Shown: positions 17,617 through 26,390 of the stretch, piece after piece
Layout of the letters: every line of letters starts with the position of its first letter
Position numbering within the stretch: position 1 is the first letter of the stretch
NCBI RefSeq assembly: GCF_900323885.1
Contig: NZ_OOHJ01000018.1
Location: forward strand, 2,219,001 to 2,283,000
Length of the DNA stretch: 64,000 bases
Direction of reading: 5' to 3'
Source: [Actinomadura] parvosata subsp. kistnae
GTDB lineage: Bacteria > Actinomycetota > Actinomycetes > Streptosporangiales > Streptosporangiaceae
The notes under the pieces: model-generated
Databases searched by the model: none
What the model saw: the letters and a program-made list of their open reading frames with translations, nothing else
What the model was told of the DNA's origin: nothing
Position numbers and translations under genes: made by a program

Positions 17617-18707
17617 AGCTCCGCGACCGGGATCCGGCGGAAGGCGATGCTCTCGTACGGGCCGAAGTTCCCCGTCTCGAACAGCAGGCCCACCGTCTCG
17701 CCGTCCACCCGCACCAGGTCGGAGTAGGCGGCGGGCAGCCCCGACACCGTGTGCGCCACCCGCCAGGTGACGCCGTGGTCGTGGCTGGCGCGCACGGTCA
17801 TCAGGGCCCGCGCGTCGGGCGCCGCGGGCCCCGAGAACAGCAGCACCTCCGGCTCGTCGCACCACAGCACGCTGCCCTCCACCACCGGCCCGGCGAGCCC
17901 GGCCTGCGGGCGGAACGGCAGCTCCAGCGTCTGCCCGCCGTCGGCCGAGCAGGCGTCGGCCCTGGTGCCGGGGGCGGTGGAGTCGGTGCGGGTGTTGAGG
18001 TAGAGCCGGCCGCCGGGCAGCTCGGTGGCGGTGGTCTCGTTCACGTTGACGTAGCCGTCGGGGTTGTCGTCGACGTACCCGATGCGCCAGGTCTGCCCGC
18101 CGTCGTCGCTCAGCAGCGCGTGGCCGCCGTTGTACTTGCCCTCGGTGCCGTTGTCCTGCCCGCTGGGCGGCAGCGAGTGGTTGGCGGGCACGACGACGCG
18201 CCCGGCGTGCTCGCCCTGCCGGAGCTGGACCGCGTGCCCGGGCGTGGTCGCGTACCACCGCCACTCGGGCTTCTTCACGCTCCCGGTGATCTCCCTGGGC
18301 GCCGACCACGTGGCCCCGTCGTCCTCGCTGACCTGTGCGAACACCCGCCGCCCTGCCGCCGCGGGGACCTGGCCGCGCCGGATCTTCTCCTCGGTGGCCG
18401 ACGGGCCCTGCCGCACGAAGACGAGCAGGATCCGGCCGTCGTCGAGCACCACCGGCGCCGGGTTCCCCGCCGTGCCCCGCTGCGGCTCCGTCGCCACCAC
18501 CTGGAGCCCGCCCCACGTCCGGCCGCCGTCGGACGACCGCTTGAGCACCAGGTCGATGTGCCCGGAGTCGGACGCCGACCCGCGCCGCCCCTCCGCGAAC
18601 GCCAGCACCGTGCCGGCCCGCGTCACCACGGCCGCCGGGATCCGGAACGTGTGGTAGCCGTCCGTCGCCTGCCGGAACGGCACCGAAGTCGGGTAGTCAT
18701 CCGCCAT
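17604..18707 (-). CDS. exo-alpha-sialidase (GH33-like, BNR repeats)
   Basis: A 367-residue six-bladed propeller of the sialidase family. The FRIP motif (residues 21-24) carries the first arginine of the carboxylate-binding triad, and Asp-box repeats are SSDGGRTW (about 58), SEDDGATW, SDDGGQTW and SHDHGVTW. GNPAPVVLDDGRILLVFVRQG and AYSDLVRVDGETVGLLFETG fit the catalytic face. No signal peptide is present, so it would act inside the cell or leave by another route. A role on sialic acids or related nonulosonates is family knowledge; no uptake or catabolic genes are adjacent. Confidence 0.88.
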   Translation of the reverse strand: MADDYPTSVPFRQATDGYHTFRIPAAVVTRAGTVLAFAEGRRGSASDSGHIDLVLKRSSDGGRTWGGLQVVATEPQRGTAGNPAPVVLDDGRILLVFVRQGPSATEEKIRRGQVPAAAGRRVFAQVSEDDGATWSAPREITGSVKKPEWRWYATTPGHAVQLRQGEHAGRVVVPANHSLPPSGQDNGTEGKYNGGHALLSDDGGQTWRIGYVDDNPDGYVNVNETTATELPGGRLYLNTRTDSTAPGTRADACSADGGQTLELPFRPQAGLAGPVVEGSVLWCDEPEVLLFSGPAAPDARALMTVRASHDHGVTWRVAHTVSGLPAAYSDLVRVDGETVGLLFETGNFGPYESIAFRRIPVAELAAR

Positions 18708-18866
18708 GCGGGCACGCTAGGGCGCGCGGGTTAACGGACTTCGACGCCGCCCCTACGTGCGGGCGAATGGCCGGGGGTGACCCGCGCCTCGGGGCCGGGT
18801 TCGCGGGGCGCCGATCGGCCGTGAAAGCATCTTCTCGATAGCCGAACGAGTCTTGTGGAGGCAGGG

Positions 18867-20273
18867 GTGGCTGACGAGTTCGATGTCATCGTCATCGGGG
18901 CGGGGCCGGCGGGCGAGAACGTCGTGGACCGCGCCGTGCGGGGCGGCCTGACCGCGGCCATCGTCGAGGAGCGGCTGGCCGGCGGCGAGTGCTCCTACTG
19001 GGCGTGCGTGCCGAGCAAGGCGCTGCTGCGGCCGATCGACCTGGCGGGCGAGGTGGCGCGGGTGCCCGGCCTGTCGCTCGGCCCGATCGATGTCGCCAAG
19101 GTGCTGGCCAGGCGCGACGAGGCCGTCTCCGGCTACGACGACGCCGGCCAGGTGCGCTGGGTCGAGGGCGTCCCGGCCGAGTTCGTCCGCGGCCGCGGCC
19201 GCCTCGACGGCCCCAAGCGCGTCCTCGTGACGGGGGAGAACGGCGCGGAGCGGGTGCTGACCGCCCGCCAGGCCGTCGTGCTGGCGACCGGCAGCACCGC
19301 CGCCATCCCGCCCACGCCCGGCCTGGCCGAGGCGGCCCCCTGGACCAGCCACGAGGTGACGGCGGCGACCGCGATCCCCGAGCGGCTGGTCGTGATCGGC
19401 GGCGGCGTGGTCGCCTGCGAGATGGCGCAGGCCATGCACGGGCTCGGCGCCCGGCAGACCACCGTGCTGGTGCGCGGCGGCGGGCTGCTCAACCGCATGG
19501 AGCCGTTCGCGGGCGAGCTGCTCGCCGAGTCGTTCGCCGAGGCGGGCATCGACGTGCGCACCCACACCGACGTCGTCCGGGTCGAGCGGCCGGAGCCCGG
19601 CGGGAAGGTCACCGTGCACCTGCCGGAGGGGCCGCCGCTGGAGGCCGACGAGCTGCTGGTGGCGACCGGCCGCCACCCCGCGACCCGCAACCTGGGGCTC
19701 GCCTCGGTGGGCCTGCCGGAGGACCGGCCGGTCGAGGTGGACGACAGCCTGCGCGCCACCGGGGTCGAGGGCGGCTGGCTGTACGCCGTCGGCGACGTCA
19801 ACGGGCGGGTGCTGCTGACGCACATGGGCAAGTACCAGGCCAGGATCTGCGGCGACGTGATCGCGGCGCGGGCGCGGGGCGACGAGCTGCCCGCGATGCG
19901 CGACCTGGCGGGCGGCTACGGCGCACCCCAGGTCGTCTTCACCGACCCGCAGATCTGCGCGGTGGGCCGCACCGAGGAGGCGGCCCGCGCCGACGGCTTC
20001 CGCGTGCGCGTGGTCGACTACGACATGGGGGCGGTCACCGGGGCCTACCTGCTGGGCGACGGCTACCGCGGCAAGGCCAGGGCCATCGTCGACGAGGACA
20101 GGAAGGTGCTGCTCGGCGTCACCTTCGCCGGCCCCGGCGCGGCCGAGCTGCTGCACGCGGCGACGATCGCGGTGACGGCCGAGGTGCCGCTCGACCGGCT
20201 CTGGCACGCGGTGCCGTCGTTCCCGACGGTGAGCGAGATCTGGCTGCGCCTCCTGGAGACCTACGGCCTGTAG
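18867..20273 (+). CDS. flavin disulfide reductase (dihydrolipoyl dehydrogenase / mercuric reductase family)
   Basis: A 468-residue FAD/NAD(P) oxidoreductase. The GTG at 18867 is preferred over the one at 18855 because GGAGG (18857-18861) stands five bases before it. VIVIGAGPAGENVVDRA is the FAD site, GGECSYWACVPSKALL holds the redox-active pair Cys42/Cys47, RLVVIGGGVVACEMAQAMHG is the NAD(P) site and LYAVGDVNGRVLL the second FAD contact. The C-terminal signature reads VPSFPTVSE, without the His-Pro-Thr of classical lipoamide dehydrogenases, so the general acid is missing or shifted. True substrate unknown. Confidence 0.9.
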   Translation: MADEFDVIVIGAGPAGENVVDRAVRGGLTAAIVEERLAGGECSYWACVPSKALLRPIDLAGEVARVPGLSLGPIDVAKVLARRDEAVSGYDDAGQVRWVEGVPAEFVRGRGRLDGPKRVLVTGENGAERVLTARQAVVLATGSTAAIPPTPGLAEAAPWTSHEVTAATAIPERLVVIGGGVVACEMAQAMHGLGARQTTVLVRGGGLLNRMEPFAGELLAESFAEAGIDVRTHTDVVRVERPEPGGKVTVHLPEGPPLEADELLVATGRHPATRNLGLASVGLPEDRPVEVDDSLRATGVEGGWLYAVGDVNGRVLLTHMGKYQARICGDVIAARARGDELPAMRDLAGGYGAPQVVFTDPQICAVGRTEEAARADGFRVRVVDYDMGAVTGAYLLGDGYRGKARAIVDEDRKVLLGVTFAGPGAAELLHAATIAVTAEVPLDRLWHAVPSFPTVSEIWLRLLETYGL

Positions 20274-20339
20274 GAGGTCCGCCGAGACCTACGGCCTGGA
20301 GGAGGTCCGCCGAGACCTACAGCCTGGAGGAGGGGCGCC
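20256..20339. repeat. tandem repeat, 28-bp unit, at the flavoreductase 3' end
   Basis: Three units of 28 bases (20256-20283, 20284-20311, 20312-20339), consensus GAGACCTACGGCCTG followed by GAGGAGGTCCGCC. The first unit encodes the last residues ETYGL and the TAG stop of the oxidoreductase; in units 2 and 3 the TAG reads GAG. The array ends six bases before the convergent STAS gene. Confidence 0.9.
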
Positions 20340-20345
20340 GGCCGG

Positions 20346-20825
20346 TCAGCCGCATTCCCGCCGCACGTCCAGGCGCGCGGTCATTTGCGGCGGGATCCGG
20401 GCGGGCGCGGCGGGCCCGCCGCGCTCCTCCGGCTCCAGCATCAGCTCCGCCACCGTCTCCTCGACGCTGTCGCGCACCTCCACGCGCGAGAGCAGGTCCG
20501 TCAGGCGCAGCACCGACAGCAGGTGGTCGGACGGCCGGACCACGAAGATCCGGCCGCTGCCCTCCTCGGCCATCCGCTGCATGGCCAGGCCCAGCACCCC
20601 GATGACCGACGAGTCGAAGAAGTCGAGGTCGGCCAGGTCGAACACGAGGGTCGGCCCGGGCGACCAGTCCCACACGTCGTTGATGCGGGCACTGAAGCGG
20701 ACGCGCCCGTCGTGGTCGAGCACGCCGCTGGCGCGCAGGACCGTGCAAGGGAGATGCCGGGTCGTCTCGATTCGCAAACCGCTCGTGCCCACCTGAATCC
20801 CCTGCCCGCTCAGCGGCGTTATCAC
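20346..20825 (-). CDS. STAS-domain anti-sigma factor antagonist
   Basis: A 159-residue protein with a GTG start overlapping the stop of the marR gene (GTGA). The STAS core (about 20-120) shows VLRASGVLDHDGRVRFSARI and VFDLADLDFFDSSVIGVLGL, where the Asp-Ser-Ser is the usual phosphorylation site of SpoIIAA/RsbV-like proteins. The tail is Pro/Arg-rich. It should act by binding an RsbW-like anti-sigma kinase; none is adjacent, though an RsbW-like gene lies at 42228-42722. Confidence 0.88.
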   Translation of the reverse strand: MITPLSGQGIQVGTSGLRIETTRHLPCTVLRASGVLDHDGRVRFSARINDVWDWSPGPTLVFDLADLDFFDSSVIGVLGLAMQRMAEEGSGRIFVVRPSDHLLSVLRLTDLLSRVEVRDSVEETVAELMLEPEERGGPAAPARIPPQMTARLDVRRECG

Positions 20826-21361
20826 AGGTGATCGCTACTTTTCCCGGTCAATCGGGCACCGTCGTTCCCGGGATTACCAAGAGGACCGTTGACCAGCTTG
20901 CGCATGAGCTCGGAGAGCGTCTCGACGTCCTCGGGGGTGAGCGGGGCGGCCAGGCGGGCGAGGTTGGCGGCGTGCTCGGTGAGCGCGTCGTCGATCAGCC
21001 GCAGCCCCTCCTCGGTCAGCCGGACGCGGAAGCTGCGCCGGTCGGCCGGGTCGAGGCTGCGCTCGACCAGCCCGGCGGCCTCCAGCCGGTCGAGCCGGTT
21101 GGTCATGCCGGCGCGCGACATCATCAGCACGTCGGACAGCTCGGAGGGGATCAGCGTGTACGGCGGCCCGGCCCGGCGCAGCGCGGCCAGGACGTCGAAC
21201 TCGCCCTGCCGCAGCCCGCGCTTGGTGAAGACCTGGTCGACCTGCGGCATCATCAGCCGCATGACCTGGGCCAGCCGGCCGAAGACGCCCATGGCCGACA
21301 GGTCGAGGTCGGGCCGCTCGCGGCGCCACTGATCGAGGATCCTGTCAACGGCGTCGCCCAT
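20822..21361 (-). CDS. MarR-family transcriptional regulator
   Basis: A 179-residue winged-helix regulator. The DNA-binding part covers about residues 45-115 (GEFDVLAALRRAGPPYTLIP, then RAGMTNRLDRLEAAGLVER with DRRSFRVRLTEEGLRL in the wing). Long N- and C-terminal helices form the dimer. It is translationally coupled to the STAS gene. The ligand and operator are not evident. It lies just downstream of, and may be co-transcribed with, the genes starting at 23717. Confidence 0.93.
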   Translation of the reverse strand: MGDAVDRILDQWRRERPDLDLSAMGVFGRLAQVMRLMMPQVDQVFTKRGLRQGEFDVLAALRRAGPPYTLIPSELSDVLMMSRAGMTNRLDRLEAAGLVERSLDPADRRSFRVRLTEEGLRLIDDALTEHAANLARLAAPLTPEDVETLSELMRKLVNGPLGNPGNDGARLTGKSSDHL

Positions 21362-21372
21362 GACCTCGCATC

Positions 21373-22398
21373 TTAGCCGTCGGCGGGGTCGCTCCCCTGA
21401 TCCTGGTGCGCGGCACCCGACTCCAGGGTGGGCACGGAGTCGGGGCAGGGGGCGAGGATCACCAGCAGGGGCGAGCCGGCCGGGCTGTCCAGGTGCAGCT
21501 CGGTGATGTTGCCGTGCACGGTCTGCGCGGGCGCGCCCAGGTCACCGTCCCTGATGCTGATGATCCGCTCCACGGACGGCGCCGCCGCGTGCAGCATCTT
21601 CCTGGTGGCGTGCCGCAGCCAGCGCAGCTCGCTGTTGAGCCGCCGCCACGTCGCGGGGATCATGCTGACCGCCTCGGCCCGGGTGCCGAGCCGGAGCGTG
21701 ATGCGCCCGCTCGACCCGAACCGGTCCTTCAGCACCGGGTTGACCACGAACATGCCGGAGCGCAGCACCCGCACGCCCTGCCGGTTGACGTTGGCCAGCC
21801 CGCCGGCGCTGATCAGCGAGTACACCTCGCAGCGCGAGCCGTCGAGCGTGTCGGGGTCGTAGTCCACCGGCGGCGGCTCCTCGAACACGACCTTGTCCAG
21901 CCGCACCCCGGCCACCCCGTCGGGGGCGACGCGCCCGGACACGGCCCGGCGCACCTCGTCGCAGACGCCGTCGCCCTCGGTGATGTCGAGCGCCTCGACG
22001 CAGATCAGGCCGTCGTCGGGGATCTCCTCCGGCGTCAGGTCGAACGCCACGCGGGCGTGCGCCCTCTTGCCGCGCAGCAGCACGCACTGGCGCAGCAGCC
22101 CCTGGGAGCGGATCTGGATCAGCCGGGGCAGCGTGGCCGGCTCGGTGTTGCCCTCGTACCAGCCGCTCACCGACCGCTCGTCGGCCGACAGCGACACCAG
22201 CACCCGCAGCGGCCGGCCCTGCGCCGAGACCTTGAACCCGGCCAGCCCGGAGGTCTCGAACCTGCCCACGATCTGGCTGCCGCGCCGCAGCCGGTCGGTG
22301 ACCTGGAGCGGCGCGATCCGGCCGTTGGTCAGGTGCACGGGCGGGATGGCGGGAAGGATCACCTGGTCCAGGTCGGTGGCGGATCCTGAGCTGGTCAT
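21373..22398 (-). CDS. protein of unknown function, possibly surface-polymer related
   Basis: A 341-residue protein with an AGGAG ribosome site before the ATG at 22398. An in-frame ATG at 22515, overlapping the stop of the upstream gene as ATGA, would add 39 Pro/Arg-rich residues and cannot be excluded. The body looks beta-rich (LVSLSADERSVSGWYEGN, RVAPDGVAGVRLDKVVFEEP) with a helical segment about 265-295. I recognise no family. It follows a GT-B-like gene, so a role in cell-surface glycan handling is possible but unproven. Confidence 0.72.
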   Translation of the reverse strand: MTSSGSATDLDQVILPAIPPVHLTNGRIAPLQVTDRLRRGSQIVGRFETSGLAGFKVSAQGRPLRVLVSLSADERSVSGWYEGNTEPATLPRLIQIRSQGLLRQCVLLRGKRAHARVAFDLTPEEIPDDGLICVEALDITEGDGVCDEVRRAVSGRVAPDGVAGVRLDKVVFEEPPPVDYDPDTLDGSRCEVYSLISAGGLANVNRQGVRVLRSGMFVVNPVLKDRFGSSGRITLRLGTRAEAVSMIPATWRRLNSELRWLRHATRKMLHAAAPSVERIISIRDGDLGAPAQTVHGNITELHLDSPAGSPLLVILAPCPDSVPTLESGAAHQDQGSDPADG

Positions 22399-22511
22399 CG
22401 GATGCTCCTGGAGGGAAGGGGCCGCACCGGGGCGGCCGCTCATGGGACTCGGCGGGCGTCCCGCGGAAGGACGCGACGGGTGTTCTCGAAGGGGACGCCC
22501 CCCGGGAAGGC

Positions 22512-23717
22512 TCATCGGGCGTTCCCCAGGCAGGCGAGCGCGCCCTGGTCGTGGAAGTCGAAGCGGGTGAGCAGGGGCTCGCGCCGCTCCCACATCCGCC
22601 GCACCGCCCCCTGGAGGGGGTCGGCGCCCGGCTCCACGTGCCGCAGGTTCACGGCGAGCGTGCGGGCGTAGTCGCTGCCCTGCTCCCAGTGCGCCAGGAG
22701 CTGGGTGGGCACGTCGGCGCCGCAGCGGCGCAGCCACATCCACAGCCGGGCCCGCTCGCGCTGCTCGGGCCCGAGCAGGGACTCGCCCTTGGCGTGCCGG
22801 GCGACGGCCTCTTCGAGCAGCCGCCGGTGCTCCTCCGGCGAGCCCGGCACGTGCGCGGCCCCGCAGGCCCCGCCCGCCGACCAGCCGGCCTGGATGACGG
22901 GGATGCCGAAGGCGGGCAGGTCGCTGTCGCCGAACGCGACGGCGGCGTCCGCCATGCTCCACAACATGGTGGTGGACAGCGTGCCGCCCACGCACCGGAT
23001 GCGGGGATGCCCATCGGCGGGCACGGGGTCGGTGAAGAGCCAGTTGGCGCGCTCGTCGGCGGCGGCGAGCGCGGCCGTCACGCCGAACAGTTCGGCGTCC
23101 CGGTCCGGCGCGTGGCCGAGCACCGCGATCGTGGGCCGGTCGGCGTCGAGGCCGAGCCGGGCGCAGCCCTGGTGGCGGAGCTGGCGGCGCTCGGTGTCCG
23201 TACGGACCTGGTAGCCGCTCCTCGCCCGCCAGGCGACCCGCTCGGCGCCGGGCCTGATCAGCGCCCTGTGCGGCCAGACGTGCCGCTCGAAGAAGGCGCC
23301 GATCCTGGCGGGCAGCTCGTCCTGGAGCGAGCACGGCCCCTGGTCGGGGAAGAGCGCGTACGCCTGCAGCGTCCCGGTGCCATGCACGTGCACGACGGGG
23401 ATCTCGCGCGGCACGGCCGGCTCGGCCCTGCTGGTGACGAGCGCGACGGGCGGCGCCTCGGGCCGCGGCTCCTGGGCGGCGCCGAACGCGCGGGCCAGCG
23501 GCATCCACTCCGGCCTGGTCAGGACGGCCAGCCGGGCCTTCAGCAGCCCGCAGACGACCCTGGCGACGGTGAGCGTGCGCGCCACGACCCGCAGATCCTC
23601 GTCATACGCCTCCGCCACGACGCAGCCGGCACCGCCCGGACCGTTTCCCCAGCAGGCCCGGGCGGCGGCGAGCAGCCGATCGGCGTGCTCGCCGTCGCCG
23701 ACGACGCGACGACGCAT
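22512..23717 (-). CDS. putative GT-B-fold glycosyltransferase-like protein
   Basis: A 401-residue soluble protein. The C-terminal half has the look of a GT-B nucleotide-sugar domain or of capsule/teichoic acid polymer synthases (PTIAVLGHAPDRDAELFG, LSTTMLWSMADAAVAFGDSD, LPAFGIPVIQAGWS about residues 215-300). The N-terminal half has no recognised motif. It heads a leftward set with the unknown gene downstream, and possibly marR-STAS. Family assignment is by pattern only. Confidence 0.7.
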   Translation of the reverse strand: MRRRVVGDGEHADRLLAAARACWGNGPGGAGCVVAEAYDEDLRVVARTLTVARVVCGLLKARLAVLTRPEWMPLARAFGAAQEPRPEAPPVALVTSRAEPAVPREIPVVHVHGTGTLQAYALFPDQGPCSLQDELPARIGAFFERHVWPHRALIRPGAERVAWRARSGYQVRTDTERRQLRHQGCARLGLDADRPTIAVLGHAPDRDAELFGVTAALAAADERANWLFTDPVPADGHPRIRCVGGTLSTTMLWSMADAAVAFGDSDLPAFGIPVIQAGWSAGGACGAAHVPGSPEEHRRLLEEAVARHAKGESLLGPEQRERARLWMWLRRCGADVPTQLLAHWEQGSDYARTLAVNLRHVEPGADPLQGAVRRMWERREPLLTRFDFHDQGALACLGNAR

Positions 23718-23996
23718 GAAGCCCCTCCACCAGTGAGAAAAATGCCCTGGTAGACGTTGCCAGACGGGTTTCCCGGGGCCGCGCGGGCGACACGCTTCTT
23801 TGCCTCAGCCTGGCGGAATCTCGAACAGTCCCACACGTCTCACGTGCCCCACGCTGCACGAACCCGTCGATGGCCGTGATTCCGGCGAAAAGCCCCGAAC
23901 AATCCGGGGCAACGGGGCGTCCAAGTCTTTACACGGAGCAGGTCATGCCCGGGTTTAGGATGCACCATATTGCCAGGATGGGGAGGTTTTACCAGC
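23718..23996. promoter_or_regulatory. divergent promoter region before the penicillin-binding protein
   Basis: A 279-base gap between the leftward GT-B-like gene and the rightward penicillin-binding protein. A small hairpin (GCCCCG at 23892-23897 pairing with CGGGGC at 23905-23910) and the ribosome site GGGGAGG (about 23980-23986) are visible. No gene is evident; promoters for both directions are expected here. Confidence 0.4.
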
Positions 23997-26147
23997 ATGG
24001 GTTCCCGTTTGTCGAGTGTCGCGCGCCTGACGGCGGCGGCGGCTGCGGCCGGTGTGGTGGCCGCGGCCATCGCGCTGCCCGCGGTCGGGGGTACAGGAGC
24101 GATGTTCGTCTCGGCATCGGAGGATCTCGGCATCAAGCCCGAGGACCTCAAGGAGCCCCCGCTCGCGGAGAAGACCACCGTCCTGGACGCCAAGGGCAAC
24201 CCGATCGCGCAGTTCTACGAGGAGTACCGCGAGACGATCACCCTTGACCAGGTCGCCCCCATCATGAAGACGGCGATCATCTCGATCGAGGACTTCCGCT
24301 TCTACGAGCACGGCGCGATCGACATCGAGGGCACCATCCGGGCCCTGGCGAAGAACTTCACCTCCGGCGGCATCGCCCAAGGCGGCTCGTCCATCACGCA
24401 GCAGTACGTCAAGCAGGTGCTGCTCAACTCGGCGACCACCAAGGAGGAGCAGGCGGCGGCACTGGAGGCCAGCTACGCGCGCAAGCTCAGGGAGCTGCGG
24501 TACGCCATGGCGGTCGAGGAGAAGTACACCAAGGACCAGATCCTGGAGAAGTACCTCAACATCGCCTACTTCGGCGCCCACGCCAACGGCATCGAGGCCG
24601 CGGCCAAGCGCTTCTTCGGCGTGAAGGCGTCGGAGCTGAACCTCGTGCAGGCCGCGACGCTGGCCGGCGCCGTCCAGGACCCGAACGCCACCGACCCCAA
24701 CCTGGGCAAGAAGCAGCGGGCGAAGCTGCTCTCCCGCCGCAACGTGGTGCTCGACCGGATGGCCGAGCTGAAGAAGATCACGCCGGAGGAGGCGGCCGAG
24801 GCCAAGAAGAAGCCGCTCGGCTACAAGGGCACTCCCCTGCCGGGCGGCTGCGAGGCCAGCCCGTACCCGTACTTCTGCATGTACGTCCGCAACGAGATCC
24901 TCAGCAACTCCGACTTCGGCAAGACGGCCAAGGCGCGCAGCCAGTACCTGAACCGGGGCGGGCTGACGATCCAGACCACGCTCGACCCGAAGATGCAGAA
25001 GGCCGCCGAGAAGGCGATCAAGAAGCACGTGTTCGCCTCCGACAACCCGGTCGCCTCCGAGGCGCTGGTGCAGCCGGGCACGGGCCAGATCAAGGCCATG
25101 GCCGCCAGCCGCAAGTACGGCAACAGCAAGCGCAAGAAGGAGATGTCGTACAACGTCGTGGCGGACGCCGTGCACGGCGGCGGCGTCGGCTTCCAGGCGG
25201 GCTCGACGTTCAAGACGTTCACGCTGCTCACGGCCCTCAAGGAGGGCATGAAGATCAACGACGGGTTCAGCGTCGGCAGCGGCTACCGCGCCCCGTACTA
25301 CTCCACCTTCAAGAACTGCAAGGGCGAGCCCATCGGCGACCCGAGCCACACCGTCACCAACGACGAGGGCGGCGGCGGCTTCAAGTCGCTGCAGACCGGC
25401 ACGTGGGGGTCGGTGAACACGTTCTTCATGAAGCTGGAGGAGCACGTCGGCCTGTGTGACACGATCAAGACGGCCAAGTCGCTGGGCATCAAGCGCTCCG
25501 ACGGGCTGCCGCTGACCGAGTTCGAGACGTTCACGCTGGGCACCAACGAGATGGACCCGGTGACGGTGGCCAACGCGTACGCGGCCATCGGCGCGCGCGG
25601 CAAGTACTGCGCGCCCATGGCGATCACCAAGATCACCGACCGCAACGGCAAGGTGACGAACTTCAAGCCGAAGTGCAAGCAGGCGCTCGACCCGGAGGTG
25701 GCCGACGCGGCGGCGAACATCCTGTCCGGCGTGTTCACCAAGGGCACGATGCGGGGCGTGGGCGGCATCGGCCGGCCCGCGGCGGGCAAGACCGGCACCA
25801 CCGACGCGCAGGCCACGGCCTGGTTCGCCGGGTTCACGCCCGACCTGGCGGGGGCGGTGAGCATCGGCGACCCGCGCGGCGCGCAGGACTACAAGCTGAA
25901 CAACGTGACCATCGGCGGCCGGTACTACGCCTCGGTCTTCGGCGCCTCGATCCCCGGGCCGATCTGGAAGGACACCATGATCGCCGCCCTGAAGGGCACC
26001 CCGGCGACGGACTTCACCCCGATCAACAGCTCCCGCTTCGGCGGCTGCGGCACGGGGTGCCAGCCGGTGGAGCGCTCGTCGGAGCCGGAGGGCGACGACG
26101 ACACGGACGGGCGGCTGGAGGACGCGGATGTCGCCGATTTCGGGTGA
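23997..26147 (+). CDS. class A penicillin-binding protein (transglycosylase/transpeptidase)
   Basis: A 716-residue bifunctional PBP. The ATG at 23997 follows a good ribosome site; an upstream TTG is unlikely. A signal-anchor helix covers about residues 8-30. The GT51 domain has catalytic Glu98 in IEDFRFYEHGAIDIEG and GGSSITQQYVKQVLL. The transpeptidase domain has GSTFK (Ser403, Lys406), SVN (Ser472-Asn474) and KTG (Lys598-Gly600). It polymerises and cross-links peptidoglycan outside the membrane. The C-terminus is a short acidic tail without PASTA domains. Transcribed alone, ending in a strong terminator. Confidence 0.95.
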   Translation: MGSRLSSVARLTAAAAAAGVVAAAIALPAVGGTGAMFVSASEDLGIKPEDLKEPPLAEKTTVLDAKGNPIAQFYEEYRETITLDQVAPIMKTAIISIEDFRFYEHGAIDIEGTIRALAKNFTSGGIAQGGSSITQQYVKQVLLNSATTKEEQAAALEASYARKLRELRYAMAVEEKYTKDQILEKYLNIAYFGAHANGIEAAAKRFFGVKASELNLVQAATLAGAVQDPNATDPNLGKKQRAKLLSRRNVVLDRMAELKKITPEEAAEAKKKPLGYKGTPLPGGCEASPYPYFCMYVRNEILSNSDFGKTAKARSQYLNRGGLTIQTTLDPKMQKAAEKAIKKHVFASDNPVASEALVQPGTGQIKAMAASRKYGNSKRKKEMSYNVVADAVHGGGVGFQAGSTFKTFTLLTALKEGMKINDGFSVGSGYRAPYYSTFKNCKGEPIGDPSHTVTNDEGGGGFKSLQTGTWGSVNTFFMKLEEHVGLCDTIKTAKSLGIKRSDGLPLTEFETFTLGTNEMDPVTVANAYAAIGARGKYCAPMAITKITDRNGKVTNFKPKCKQALDPEVADAAANILSGVFTKGTMRGVGGIGRPAAGKTGTTDAQATAWFAGFTPDLAGAVSIGDPRGAQDYKLNNVTIGGRYYASVFGASIPGPIWKDTMIAALKGTPATDFTPINSSRFGGCGTGCQPVERSSEPEGDDDTDGRLEDADVADFG

Positions 26148-26283
26148 TCTTGATTTCCATGGATCTCGGGTAGGAAGGTTTTCCTGATCGCCGGATAAGA
26201 CAAATCGGGCGCAACAATATGCCGTGATCCACATCCGGCACAGAAACCTCTGACGGTTACCAGTGCCCCTAGCTGAGCAAATT

Positions 26284-26315
26284 CGGAGTGCGTCCGGACT
26301 GCCGGACGCACTCCG
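26284..26315 (+). terminator. rho-independent-type terminator after the penicillin-binding protein
   Basis: A perfect 14-bp stem (CGGAGTGCGTCCGG with CCGGACGCACTCCG) and a four-base loop, 137 bases after the PBP stop. No T-run follows, as is common in actinomycetes. Confidence 0.8.
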
Positions 26316-26354
26316 CGCAAAGACCCTATTAACAGCGGCGAAACATTGGTAACG

Positions 26355-26368
26355 TGGGAGCGCTCCCA
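26355..26368. promoter_or_regulatory. CelR/CebR operator in front of celR
   Basis: Perfect palindrome TGGGAGCGCTCCCA ending 23 bases before the celR start. This is the sequence known to be bound by CelR of Thermobifida fusca and closely related to CebR sites of Streptomyces. It implies autoregulation. Confidence 0.9.
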
Positions 26369-26390
26369 GGATCTTTCCGCGAGGTGCTCC

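Noticed and set aside
22399-22511. Another stop-anchored tandem repeat after the GT-B-like gene
   Set aside because: GGGCGTCCC-type elements recur, but units are too degenerate and may be coding if the next gene starts at 22515.
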